A stretch of DNA of 64,000 bases from Flavobacterium humidisoli. Its GTDB lineage: Bacteria > Bacteroidota > Bacteroidia > Flavobacteriales > Flavobacteriaceae. The stretch spans positions 5,270,001 through 5,334,000 of the forward strand of contig NZ_CP096829.1 in the NCBI RefSeq assembly GCF_023272795.1, in the 5' to 3' direction. Each line of letters opens with the position of its first letter. The stretch's first letter is position 1. Position numbers and translations under genes: made by a program. Shown in pieces: positions 35,458 to 43,107 of the stretch. The notes under the pieces were generated by a model, which was not told where the DNA came from, made no database searches, and worked only from the letters and a program-made list of their open reading frames with translations.

Positions 35458-36027
35458 TTACCAGACAAAAACATTCAACGCCGATTTTAGCTTTTCGCGA
35501 AGAATTTTTAACGAATTATAAACTTGTTGTTTAGCCGTTTTGTCTGTTATGTTCAATTGAAGTGCAATTTCGTCGTATGACAGTTCTTCTACTTTTCTTA
35601 AAAGAAAAACTTCACGCATTTTTTCAGGAAGCAAAGCAATTTCACTTTCAATAATAGCTTCTAATTCTTTTTCTCTGAGTTTAGAATCTGCAAAAACATA
35701 ATCATTTTCAATAAAGTTCGAAATAGAATCTGCATAACGAGCAACTACTTTTTCGTGAGCAATATGATTCAGGATTCTGTTTTTGGTGGCTTTGTATAAA
35801 TAAGAAGATAATGATCCTGTGATTTCCAATTCCTGACGTTTGTTCCAGATAAACAAAAAAACTTCCTGAACAACATCATTGGATTCATCATGATTTCCTA
35901 TCATTTTATAGGCATGATTTACTAAAAGTCTAGAATATCTTTCGAAAATTTCTGTATAGGCCAATTGATCATCATCCTTTAGGAGATTTAATAAGATATG
36001 ATCAGCATATTTGCTATAAACAGACAT
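35458..36027 (-). CDS. FecI-like ECF sigma factor of the SusCD locus
   Basis: A 189-residue ECF sigma factor. Region 2 spans about 20-90 (NHDESNDVVQEVFLFIWNKR and SLSSYLYKATKNRILNHI) and region 4 about 125-180 (LLPEKMREVFLLRKVEELSY, then the helix-turn-helix DEIALQLNITDKTAKQQVYN). It belongs to the FecI-like Bacteroidetes group that pairs with FecR. Its gene lies 186 bp upstream of the fecR-like gene. It should direct transcription of the downstream susCD operon when the transporter is loaded with substrate. Confidence 0.92.
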   Translation of the reverse strand: MSVYSKYADHILLNLLKDDDQLAYTEIFERYSRLLVNHAYKMIGNHDESNDVVQEVFLFIWNKRQELEITGSLSSYLYKATKNRILNHIAHEKVVARYADSISNFIENDYVFADSKLREKELEAIIESEIALLPEKMREVFLLRKVEELSYDEIALQLNITDKTAKQQVYNSLKILREKLKSALNVFVW

Positions 36028-36363
36028 TAATTAATAAAAAGTGAGGATCAAAAACGCAATATTAAACAATTTTAATGTTAAAAGCCAAAAGATTATTAAG
36101 TTTAAAAAGGCGCAAAGGATTTCGTAAACCTTTTTGAATAAAATTCAATATGATTAATCTTAATAATATTGAACAGCAGTATTATAGTTGAAAAAAGTGG
36201 TCGTATTTTCAAACTTTTTGCTTTTTTATGGCTAAATTTAATGGTAAATGAAAATTTGACAATACAATAAAAAAATTATATAAAACATTTAGCGGTTTAA
36301 GACTGTAATTTAGAATAATCTAAAAAATTACAAATAATTATTTCACCTTTAAAACCGATTAAT
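36028..36363. other. intergenic region between divergent sigma and acidic-protein genes
   Basis: A 336-bp AT-rich gap. It includes AAGGCGCAAAGGATTTCG near 36109, similar to a sequence near 61314, which may be a dispersed repeat fragment. I see no ORF, exact TAnnTTTG promoter or strong hairpin. Confidence 0.4.
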
Positions 36364-36648
36364 ATGAGATCCGACAATTACACATCTGAAGAATTTGAAA
36401 TGAATTCTTATGAGGAACAACTACTACTAAATTATGATGACTATTTAGATGGTGACTACACGAATAGGTTGACAGCCTCTAATCACTATAATCTAGAGCT
36501 TGGAGAACTGGAAGATAATCTTGGATATGATTTCGATTCAGAGTATGATGAAAATGACTGGGAGGAAGAAGAAGATTTGGATGGAAATCTTGCGGGAGAA
36601 TATGATGAGAACGAAGAAAAGCCTGGAAGTTTTGAAATGTTAAGCTAA
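36364..36648 (+). CDS. small highly acidic protein, unknown function
   Basis: A 94-residue protein, rich in Asp, Glu, Asn and Tyr (for example YDENDWEEEEDLDGN and EYDENEEKPG). There is no signal peptide, membrane helix or cysteine. The composition suggests a disordered or cation-binding cytoplasmic protein. It is followed 12 bp later by the start of the disrupted lipoprotein gene on the same strand, so the two were probably an operon. I do not recognise a family. Confidence 0.55.
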   Translation: MRSDNYTSEEFEMNSYEEQLLLNYDDYLDGDYTNRLTASNHYNLELGELEDNLGYDFDSEYDENDWEEEEDLDGNLAGEYDENEEKPGSFEMLS

Positions 36649-36659
36649 AAAATACTGGT

Positions 36660-37146
36660 ATGAAAAATTGGTCTCTTGTTCTAATTTCAATTTTCTTCTT
36701 TTCATGTTTCAATTTTCTTCTTTTCATGTCAGCAAAAGGAAAACAAAAAAGCTTCTACAGAATCTACTACACCTGTTGTTCAAAAAGAAAAAAAACAGGA
36801 AAATGAACAAATAGGCGACACTATTGCTATGAATTTGAAGAATGAAGAAAATGTGTTTGCAGCTGAAGGGCGTTTAGATTCTCTAAATTCAAAAATATAT
36901 GTCAAATTTAACAGTGATGATTTTGGTAAATTAAACGCTCAAATTGTTCCCAATACAGGAAAGGGAAACATTCGTTTTAATCAAATTATTTTTCCTGATA
37001 AAACATCAGACGGCCCTTTCGGAATGGACTTGAAAATTCCGCTTCAACAAAAAGGAACTTATATTTTAGTTATCGGACATTCTCTAATGGCCGACAATCC
37101 GTATTATGGTAAATTTAAAGTGCAGTTAAATATCCAAAAAGAATAA
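36660..37146 (+). pseudogene. lipoprotein gene frameshifted by a 22-bp tandem duplication
   Basis: From the ATG at 36660 the frame reads MKNWSLVLISIFFFSC, a complete lipoprotein signal with Cys at codon 16, then runs out of frame. An exact 22-bp tandem duplication (36685-36706 and 36707-36728) causes the shift. With one copy removed, the signal joins QQKENKKASTES and the long downstream frame (including the Met codon at 36829), giving a lipoprotein of about 154 residues. That C-terminal part (SKIYVKFNSDDFGKL to KFKVQLNIQKE) looks like a small beta-sandwich; no family was recognised. As written, the downstream frame has no plausible start before 36829. It may be a pseudogene, a phase-variable state or an assembly error. 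Confidence 0.8.
36685..36728. repeat. exact 22-bp tandem duplication in a signal-peptide region
   Basis: Two identical copies of a 22-bp unit that begins TTTCAATTTTC and ends TTTTCATG, head to tail. As 22 is not a multiple of three, each copy gained or lost shifts the reading frame of the lipoprotein gene. Confidence 0.97.
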
Positions 37147-37157
37147 GGCGTTTAAAA

Positions 37158-38336
37158 TTATGCTTTTATTCTCCTTTTATTTCTAGCCCAATAAGTAAGA
37201 TATGCAATTCCCAGAATTAACACCAATATATCAAATCTAATGATTTGCGGTATACGGTTGATTTGATCGTTATAGTAAGTTCCTCCTAAAAGAGCTCCCA
37301 AACCGATTCCGAGTTCCATCGAAATATACATCGTTGCGACGGCTTTTCCTCTATGCTCAGGGTTACTCATATCTATTGTCCATGCACTAATCGCTGGTGA
37401 CAAAATACCTGTACCGACTCCGTAAATTCCGGCTCCAATTAATAACATATTGATATCTCTTCCTGCACTTATTACAAAAAGAGCAATCGAAGTTATGATT
37501 AATCCAGCCATGATCACTTTTGGACGGCCATGCCTATCAGAAACTTTTCCCGCACCAAAACGAACCATAACCGAAGCTACCGTAAAAGCAGTAAAAAATA
37601 TTCCCTTATTTGTTGCTCCCAGATGCTCACTCCAATCTGGAATTAAGGTTAAAATAAGTCCGAAAGCTGTGTACGAAAGAAAAGTGATGATTCCCGCTGG
37701 AAATACATTTCTATCTACAATATCGTTTCTGCCAATAATGAACATTGATCGGTTCAATTTTTCTTTTGCTACAAGAGTTTCCTTCATGTTCATTACGATA
37801 ATAATGGAAAAGAAAGCCAAAAATGACGAAGTATAAAACATTACATTGATTCCGTACGAATTCACAATCATACTGCCCAGTGCTGGTCCTAGCGCCCCAC
37901 CAATACTGAAACATAATCCGTGCATTCCGAGTGCTTCTCCCCATCTATGTTGCGGAATAATATCTGCCACATAAGCCGATGTTGATGTAGGCTTAAAACC
38001 AGTTGAAAAACCATGCACCAGGCGCAGCAGTAAAAATCCTGAAACAGAACTCAAAATGGGATACAAAAATCCGCAGATCACACATACAGAAGATCCTATT
38101 GCCATAACCGGAACGCGTCCCCATTTATCGGTAAGTTTACCGCTGAAAGGTCGCGAAATTGCTGCCGTCAAGGTAAATAAGGAAATAATAAGCCCTTTAT
38201 ATTCTGCTCCTCCCAAACTGCTTAAGTAATTTGGAAGCTCGGGTATCATCATATTAAAACTTGATGAAAACAACAAAGAACTCAAGCAAAGTAAAATGAA
38301 TTGTAAGGTATAAATTGATTTTTCGTTTTGTGACAT
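37158..38336 (-). CDS. major facilitator superfamily transporter
   Basis: A 392-residue inner-membrane MFS protein with 12 predicted helices. The loop 2-3 signature is SGKLTDKWGRVPVM (about 67-80), repeated in the second half as AGKVSDRHGRPKVI. Helix 5 holds GGALGPALGS, a drug:proton antiporter-like (motif C-like) segment. It is probably an efflux pump for small molecules; the substrate is unknown. It converges with the disrupted lipoprotein gene and lies downstream of the DUF763 gene on the same strand (46-bp gap), so co-transcription with that gene is possible. Confidence 0.88.
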   Translation of the reverse strand: MSQNEKSIYTLQFILLCLSSLLFSSSFNMMIPELPNYLSSLGGAEYKGLIISLFTLTAAISRPFSGKLTDKWGRVPVMAIGSSVCVICGFLYPILSSVSGFLLLRLVHGFSTGFKPTSTSAYVADIIPQHRWGEALGMHGLCFSIGGALGPALGSMIVNSYGINVMFYTSSFLAFFSIIIVMNMKETLVAKEKLNRSMFIIGRNDIVDRNVFPAGIITFLSYTAFGLILTLIPDWSEHLGATNKGIFFTAFTVASVMVRFGAGKVSDRHGRPKVIMAGLIITSIALFVISAGRDINMLLIGAGIYGVGTGILSPAISAWTIDMSNPEHRGKAVATMYISMELGIGLGALLGGTYYNDQINRIPQIIRFDILVLILGIAYLTYWARNKRRIKA

Positions 38337-38382
38337 TATTAGATTTTTATATAACTAAAGGCAGATAGATCATTATGATTCT

Positions 38383-39603
38383 TTAAAATAATTCCAGCTG
38401 ATTGTTTGGGTTTATAGGTTTCTTTTTTGGTGGTTTTGCATCGCCAAAAACGGTTCTTCCTCCATATTTATGCGATTCCTCTCTTTCTCTCTGGACAAGA
38501 GCATCAAAATTGGAATTTGGCGTAAAACTTTCTTCTGCTTTTCTTGAAATTTCAGATAGTTTTTGAATGGCGCTCAATTTGTCGCTATTCCCGATTTTGG
38601 CACGATTAATAGCTCTTTGAAGTGTGTCTATGGTTTCATCATAGATTTTGACCGGAACAGGAAACGGATGTCCGTCTTTTCCGCCATGAGCAAATGAAAA
38701 ACGAGCTGGATCTTCAAATCGTGTCGGAGTTCCGTAGATTATTTCGCTCACCAAAGCTAAAGACTGCAAAGCTCTTGGACCCATTCCTTTTAAAAGCAGT
38801 AATTCTTCAAAATCTTCTGGTTTATTTTCGTGAGTCGTCCAAAGCATTGCGCCCAATCTTTTCATGTTTACATCTTCCATCCTTACATCGTGATGCGCAG
38901 GCATAGAAAGATGCTGCATTTCTTTTATGATTTTGACTGGCGATTCTTTTACCAATTCTAAAATACCTTCACGAGATTTTGTTGCAGCACTGGCCGTAAG
39001 ATTTAAAATATCACCTTGATTTTCGCCATAAATAAAAGTATGGGGTTCATTTATAAAAGACTTTAAATCTTGTGAATGCCAATGGTATCTTCTGGCAGTT
39101 CTAGAATTCGGATTCATTCCCTGCTGAATAACAGCCCATTGCCCTTTATTATCGACAATAAAATTGTGTTGATACAATTGAAACCCGTCTTGAATGGCGG
39201 TATTGTCGACTTTTGCGGTAAGTCGGCTACAACTGGCAAGATTAATTCCGTCAAGACCTGTCTTCTCTCCAACAAATAAAAGTTCCTGCGGTGTAGCCAT
39301 CGAATACTTTCCTTTGCCTCCGCAGATGTAAATTCCGAGTTCTTTGGAGTGCGGATTAACCGATTTTTTTAATGCTCCAAGCACCGAAGTTGTAATTCCA
39401 GATGAATGCCAGTCCATTCCCATAACGGCTCCAAAACTCTGAAACCAAAACGGATTGCTCAATTTACTTATAACTTCGGCAGTCGAAAACTCCATTGCAA
39501 TGGTTTCTACAATCGCAAAGCCCAGTTTAGACATTCGTTCAGCAAGCCATAATGGAACATGTCCATAATGTAAAGGAAGATCTGCCGTGCCTGAACGTTT
39601 CAT
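38383..39603 (-). CDS. DUF763 protein with HhH motif and clamp-binding-like C-terminus
   Basis: A 406-residue cytoplasmic protein of the DUF763 family, recognisable from MKRSGTADLPLHYGHVPLWL at the N-terminus and GLDGINLAS and RYHWHS further on. The function of the family is unknown. Residues about 264-288 (FEELLLLKGMGPRALQSLAL) look like a helix-hairpin-helix DNA-binding motif. The last five residues are QLELF (402-406), matching the bacterial sliding-clamp-binding consensus QL(S/D)LF, after a basic disordered linker (PPKKKPINPNN). Together they suggest a DNA-processing protein recruited by the replication clamp. This is inference; no catalytic motif was identified. The gene has its own TATTTTTG promoter element. 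Confidence 0.85.
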   Translation of the reverse strand: MKRSGTADLPLHYGHVPLWLAERMSKLGFAIVETIAMEFSTAEVISKLSNPFWFQSFGAVMGMDWHSSGITTSVLGALKKSVNPHSKELGIYICGGKGKYSMATPQELLFVGEKTGLDGINLASCSRLTAKVDNTAIQDGFQLYQHNFIVDNKGQWAVIQQGMNPNSRTARRYHWHSQDLKSFINEPHTFIYGENQGDILNLTASAATKSREGILELVKESPVKIIKEMQHLSMPAHHDVRMEDVNMKRLGAMLWTTHENKPEDFEELLLLKGMGPRALQSLALVSEIIYGTPTRFEDPARFSFAHGGKDGHPFPVPVKIYDETIDTLQRAINRAKIGNSDKLSAIQKLSEISRKAEESFTPNSNFDALVQREREESHKYGGRTVFGDAKPPKKKPINPNNQLELF

Positions 39604-39623
39604 TTGCTAAAATTATAATCCTG

Positions 39624-39631
39624 CAAAAATA
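39624..39631 (-). promoter_or_regulatory. -7 promoter element of the DUF763 gene
   Basis: Reads TATTTTTG on the minus strand, an exact TAnnTTTG match, 21 bp before the start codon. The same gap also holds repeated ATTGTGAATT words (39641-39672), which look like low-complexity repeat. Confidence 0.5.
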
Positions 39632-39736
39632 CTTTTTTTAATTGTGAATTATAAATTGTGAATTGTTAATTCAAATGTAAAAAGTAGGAATTGAAATGTG
39701 AGATGTGAAAAACGACTTACTTAACGCATTTCACAA

Positions 39737-40828
39737 TTAACTAATTTCAATATCTTCTACAGGTTCTTCAATGGGTTCTGAATTATCATCTAGCCAAGCA
39801 ACAAAGAGTTTGTAGCCTATTGAAAACACAATTGGTCCAACAAACAATCCGATAAAACCCGACATGATAAAACCACCAATTACACCTAGGAAAATAACTA
39901 GCATTGGCACAAGAGCGCCTTTTCCTAGCAACAATGGTTTTAGAACATTATCTGATAATCCGCTGATAATGAAAAACACTGTCCAAAAAATAGCATAACC
40001 AGAATCTCCAGTTGAAAAAAGATAAATAATAACTCCGATATTTATTATAATTGGCCCAATCTGTAAAATTGAAAATATCAAACAAATCAAAGTCAAAATT
40101 CCCGCATACGGAATATCTGCCCAAAACAATCCAATTGCCTGAATAATGGTCTGAATAACAGCAACACCCAAAATCCCTTTAACCACTTGATAAATAGTTG
40201 AAACCGAAATGGTCATAATCTCTTCTGCCTCACTTCCTGCAATTTTTCTAAGGAATTTCATAAAGAAAGTTTTAGCGCTTGGAGATACTAATAGAACGCC
40301 TGCAATAATAACCGATAGGAGAAATTGCAGAAATGCAGCGCCAGAACTCAAAATACTCGCCATGATTTTAGACGACAATTCTCTTATTTGATCTTGATAT
40401 TTTACAACGCTCTGCTCCAAATCTGTAGATAAAGACAGTAAAAATTCATACAGAGGCTTGCCAATTATTGGCCATTCTTTTATAGAAGCTCCTGGCGGAG
40501 TAATTTTAAGCGTTCCTGCCTCAAAACTGTTTTTTAGTTCTAAAAAATTTCCCGTTGCTGCTTTTAGGAAATAAATAAGAGGCACGACCATTATGGCAAT
40601 AATCAAAATAGTGATAACAACTGATGCTAAGGTTTTTCGCCCCTTTAATATTCGCTGCAACGAATTAAACAGCGGATAAAATACAACAGACAATATTACT
40701 GCCCAAAGAATAGGCATAAAAAAAGGCAACAGTAATTTAAGACAAAATCCCACAAGGAGAAAAATGAAAAATAACTGCAAAATAGTATCAAAGAGTTCTT
40801 TCCTTTTATTCTGATTGATTGTTTTCAT
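39737..40828 (-). CDS. AI-2E family (UPF0118) transporter
   Basis: A 363-residue integral membrane protein of the AI-2E/PerM family with about eight helices. Typical parts are the N-terminal LLLPFFMPILWAVILSVVFYPLFNSLQ and the C-terminal block SGLSDNVLKPLLLGKGALVP, followed by LGVIGGFIMSGFIGLFVGPI. Members act as exporters or sodium/proton antiporters; the name reflects one E. coli member and does not show autoinducer transport here. The last residues are acidic and cytoplasmic. It stands alone between AT-rich gaps. Confidence 0.88.
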   Translation of the reverse strand: MKTINQNKRKELFDTILQLFFIFLLVGFCLKLLLPFFMPILWAVILSVVFYPLFNSLQRILKGRKTLASVVITILIIAIMVVPLIYFLKAATGNFLELKNSFEAGTLKITPPGASIKEWPIIGKPLYEFLLSLSTDLEQSVVKYQDQIRELSSKIMASILSSGAAFLQFLLSVIIAGVLLVSPSAKTFFMKFLRKIAGSEAEEIMTISVSTIYQVVKGILGVAVIQTIIQAIGLFWADIPYAGILTLICLIFSILQIGPIIINIGVIIYLFSTGDSGYAIFWTVFFIISGLSDNVLKPLLLGKGALVPMLVIFLGVIGGFIMSGFIGLFVGPIVFSIGYKLFVAWLDDNSEPIEEPVEDIEIS

Positions 40829-40911
40829 GGTTATTGTTTTTGGATTCTGCTATCCCACTATTATCATTCCTGTATAAATCTAAACAATTATTATTCAATA
40901 CTTTACAATAC

Positions 40912-40961
40912 AAACCTTCAAAATTGTTCCATTTTATAAGATGGAACAACTTCGAAGGTTT
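40912..40961. repeat. long imperfect hairpin
   Basis: AAACCTTC (40912-40919) pairs with GAAGGTTT (40954-40961), and inside it GTTCCAT (40926-40932) pairs with ATGGAAC (40941-40947). It may be a palindromic repeat. It lies in the 231-bp gap upstream of the AI-2E gene and downstream of the cupin gene. Confidence 0.65.
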
Positions 40962-40983
40962 CTAAATCATATTTTAAACCAAA

Positions 40984-41019
40984 AAAATTGCAACAATCAA
41001 ATGAGATTATTGCAATTTT
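40984..41019 (-). terminator. terminator of the MDR-cupin operon
   Basis: AAAATTGCAACAATC (40984-40998) pairs with GATTATTGCAATTTT (41005-41019), 14 of 15 positions. On the minus strand a T-run follows. It lies 41 bp past the cupin stop. Confidence 0.78.
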
Positions 41020-41059
41020 ACAAATAAATCAAAATGTAGTTATCGGCGTATAATTTATA

Positions 41060-41533
41060 TCATTCTGCTTTTTTGGCATCCAATAAGATCGCCAATTGAA
41101 TGCAGGGCGAGTCGGATCGATTGCTCCAAGCGTGATTGGTTCCGCGTTGAATTACAATATCACCGGCATGCAATAAAGTTTCTTCCTCGTCTACAATCAG
41201 GTAAATTTCACCCGAAATGATGATAATATAATCTAAAGTATCCGTTTGATGCATCAGCGGATGTGGTTCTCCTTCTAAGGCTATCACTCCCAAATCTTTA
41301 TCGGGCGGAATCTGGACATAACGAAAATAACTTCCGTTTTTTGGTGTATTTGGAAAAGCGGTGTTTTCAATAACTTTCTCCTCAAATTTTGCTGGCGTTG
41401 AATCTGTCGACCAGATATCTGAAATAATTAATCCTGGAAAATGTTCCGTTACGTTCGAAACGATTTCATCTTGCACTATAATTGATTTTCCGTCTCGCAA
41501 ACCCGTTACGATTCTTCTTGGTATTGTTCTCAT
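41060..41533 (-). CDS. cupin-domain protein
   Basis: A 157-residue cytoplasmic protein with a C-terminal cupin barrel (about 85-150). The cupin motif 1 region reads PHPLMHQTDTLDYIIIISGE (about 99-118) and motif 2 GDIVIQRGTNHAWSN (about 132-146), so H100, H104 and H142 could bind metal. The family fits small-molecule isomerases, dioxygenases or sensors. Its ATG follows immediately after the TAA of the MDR oxidoreductase gene, so the two are translationally coupled and probably act on the same compound. Confidence 0.8.
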   Translation of the reverse strand: MRTIPRRIVTGLRDGKSIIVQDEIVSNVTEHFPGLIISDIWSTDSTPAKFEEKVIENTAFPNTPKNGSYFRYVQIPPDKDLGVIALEGEPHPLMHQTDTLDYIIIISGEIYLIVDEEETLLHAGDIVIQRGTNHAWSNRSDSPCIQLAILLDAKKAE

Positions 41534-42526
41534 TTAATTGACCTTCATTATTAATTTTCGTCCACTGGTTTTGTTTTCTCTCAAAATAGTAAGTGCTTTA
41601 TCTACTGTTTCTTTGCTCAAACCTCCCACTACATTGATATTTGCCGTTGTAATTATTTCATTTTCGATTAAATCACTCAACTCTGTTAACCCATTTTTAT
41701 AGTAATCGTATTGTTTTTCAACTCCATACGCATAATTTGAAATATTATGAATTGTAGCGCCTCTCGAAAAAAGAATTCCACGAGATTCCGGCGTAGAAAA
41801 ATTCGTGACATCAATAAAAGTTCCGTTTATTTTCAAAAGTTTTGCTGCAATTTCGGCCACATTGTTTCCAACTAAATCTACTGCGATATCAAATTTTTGA
41901 TTTCTGTTTAAAGTAAGAGCCTTCTCGTAAATGTCTTCTTTTTTATAATGGATGATCTGTTCTGATTTAATTCCAAGATTCACTAAAGAAGCAATACTTT
42001 CTTCGTTTCCAGCTGTAACCACAAAATTGGTAAAACCTTTCGCGATAAGCAGTTTCATCAAAACATTCCCTACTCCGCCAGCTCCGCCCGTAATTAATAT
42101 CGAATCGGTCAAAGAAGCATTCATTCGTTTAAAAGACTGCAAAGCCGTAAGTCCAGCTGATGGAATTCCTGCCGCTTGTTCAAAAGAAATATTCTGTGGT
42201 TTCTTTACTGCAATTCCCGCTGGAACACAAATATATTCAGCATACGTGCCATTTGATCCCATACTTCCAGAACCGCAAAATACTGCATCTCCAATTTTAA
42301 ATTCTGTAACCTCAGCGCCAATTGCTGTAATTATACCTGCAAATTCTCTTCCTAGAATTGGAGAATGTATCAGCTTTCTTTCCGAGCCGTCTTCGGTCAT
42401 TTGATAATCAATCGGATTAAATCCTGAAGCCATAATCTTAACCTGAATATTATTCGGTTCAGGTTGTGGAATCGCTACTGTTTCCAGTCTAAATTCGTGG
42501 TTTTCCTGTAATACAATTGCTTTCAT
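41534..42526 (-). CDS. MDR-family NAD(P)H-dependent oxidoreductase
   Basis: A 330-residue medium-chain dehydrogenase/reductase, quinone-oxidoreductase type. The GroES-like N-terminal domain (about 1-120) includes GREFAGIITAIGAEVTEFKI. The nucleotide loop is ILITGGAGGVGNVLMKLL (about 143-160). There are no cysteine clusters for structural or catalytic zinc, which places it with zinc-free quinone or enone reductases. Divergent HxlR regulator 92 bp away. HxlR proteins often control such electrophile- or quinone-responsive reductases, so induction by quinones or aldehydes is a reasonable inference. Confidence 0.85.
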   Translation of the reverse strand: MKAIVLQENHEFRLETVAIPQPEPNNIQVKIMASGFNPIDYQMTEDGSERKLIHSPILGREFAGIITAIGAEVTEFKIGDAVFCGSGSMGSNGTYAEYICVPAGIAVKKPQNISFEQAAGIPSAGLTALQSFKRMNASLTDSILITGGAGGVGNVLMKLLIAKGFTNFVVTAGNEESIASLVNLGIKSEQIIHYKKEDIYEKALTLNRNQKFDIAVDLVGNNVAEIAAKLLKINGTFIDVTNFSTPESRGILFSRGATIHNISNYAYGVEKQYDYYKNGLTELSDLIENEIITTANINVVGGLSKETVDKALTILRENKTSGRKLIMKVN

Positions 42527-42544
42527 TTTTATTATTTTAGTTTA

Positions 42545-42552
42545 CAAAAGTA
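42545..42552 (-). promoter_or_regulatory. -7 promoter element of the MDR-cupin operon
   Basis: Reads TACTTTTG on the minus strand, an exact TAnnTTTG match, 18 bp before the start at 42526. The palindromic operators lie upstream of it (42579-42604). Confidence 0.55.
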
Positions 42553-42566
42553 TCGCCGTAATGCTT

Positions 42567-42574
42567 TATTTTTG
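42567..42574 (+). promoter_or_regulatory. -7 promoter element of the HxlR regulator gene
   Basis: TATTTTTG, an exact TAnnTTTG match, 44 bp before the ATG. The two operator palindromes start 5 bp downstream, at and after the likely transcription start, as expected for autorepression. Confidence 0.55.
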
Positions 42575-42578
42575 TTAT

Positions 42579-42604
42579 GGGTTAACCCAAGGTAACCGGT
42601 TACC
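42579..42604. promoter_or_regulatory. two palindromic operators of the HxlR regulator
   Basis: GGGTTAACCC (42579-42588) is a perfect 10-bp palindrome, and GGTAACCGGTTACC (42591-42604) is a perfect 14-bp palindrome, two bases apart. They share the half-site GGTTA/GGTAA. They lie between the divergent HxlR and MDR genes, the expected binding sites of a dimeric winged-helix repressor. Confidence 0.75.
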
Positions 42605-42618
42605 AAAGAGAAACTAGT

Positions 42619-42996
42619 ATGGCAAAAATTAACGATAATGGAGTACTTCGCGAAGCCAATTGTTCTGAAGAACTTATGGCAATGCGTGACAGTCTTGATG
42701 TTTTGGGTGGTAAATGGAAATTGATGATTCTAAGGTTTTTAACCAATAGAACGCATCAGGTGATTCATTTTAAAAAAATGCAACGTGAAATAGATGGAAT
42801 TTCGGCTAAAATGCTAAGCAAAGAACTCAAAGAACTGGAAACCAATTTACTTATTACCAGAACAGAACAAAATACCAAACCTGCTACGGTAATCTATGCT
42901 ATTACCGAATATGGAAAATCGGTGCTTCCGGTTACAGAAACTTTAGTCAACTGGGGATTGGCGCATCGTGAAAAAATTATTGAATCGCTTAAATAA
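42619..42996 (+). CDS. HxlR-family winged-helix regulator
   Basis: A 125-residue HxlR-type transcription factor. The family pattern begins near C18 (EANCSEELMAMRDSLDVLGG), then GGKWKLMILRFL (34-45) and the recognition region HFKKMQREIDGISAKMLSKE (about 55-74). HxlR proteins are dimers that often sense electrophiles or aldehydes through a conserved N-terminal cysteine; C18 is in that position. It is divergent from the MDR-cupin operon and has palindromic operators at its promoter, so it probably represses itself and that operon. Confidence 0.9.
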   Translation: MAKINDNGVLREANCSEELMAMRDSLDVLGGKWKLMILRFLTNRTHQVIHFKKMQREIDGISAKMLSKELKELETNLLITRTEQNTKPATVIYAITEYGKSVLPVTETLVNWGLAHREKIIESLK

Positions 42997-43044
42997 TTCT
43001 AATTTTTTCTACCGACGAGAAATTCCTACGGGATTACTCATTGG

Positions 43045-43090
43045 AAACCTGACAGGTTTTATCCCGAGGATTTGGGACTGTCAGGTTTAG
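43045..43090. repeat. CCTGACAGGTTT palindromic repeats
   Basis: AAACCTGACAGGTTT (43045-43059) is a near-perfect palindrome, and a second CTGTCAGGTTT lies at 43078-43088. Related words (CCTAACAGGTTTT) occur at 61455-61481. It lies in the 111-bp gap between convergent genes and may act as a weak terminator. Confidence 0.6.
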
Positions 43091-43107
43091 CACTTAACTA
43101 ACTATAC

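Noticed and set aside
25964..36027. Classical polysaccharide utilisation locus
   Set aside because: SusC and SusD are present, but there is no glycoside hydrolase, lyase or sulfatase; a protease is present instead.
36829..37146. Intact 105-codon gene starting at 36829
   Set aside because: The Met codon lies inside a longer lipoprotein frame that is restored when one copy of the 22-bp duplication is removed, so this is a fragment of a larger gene.
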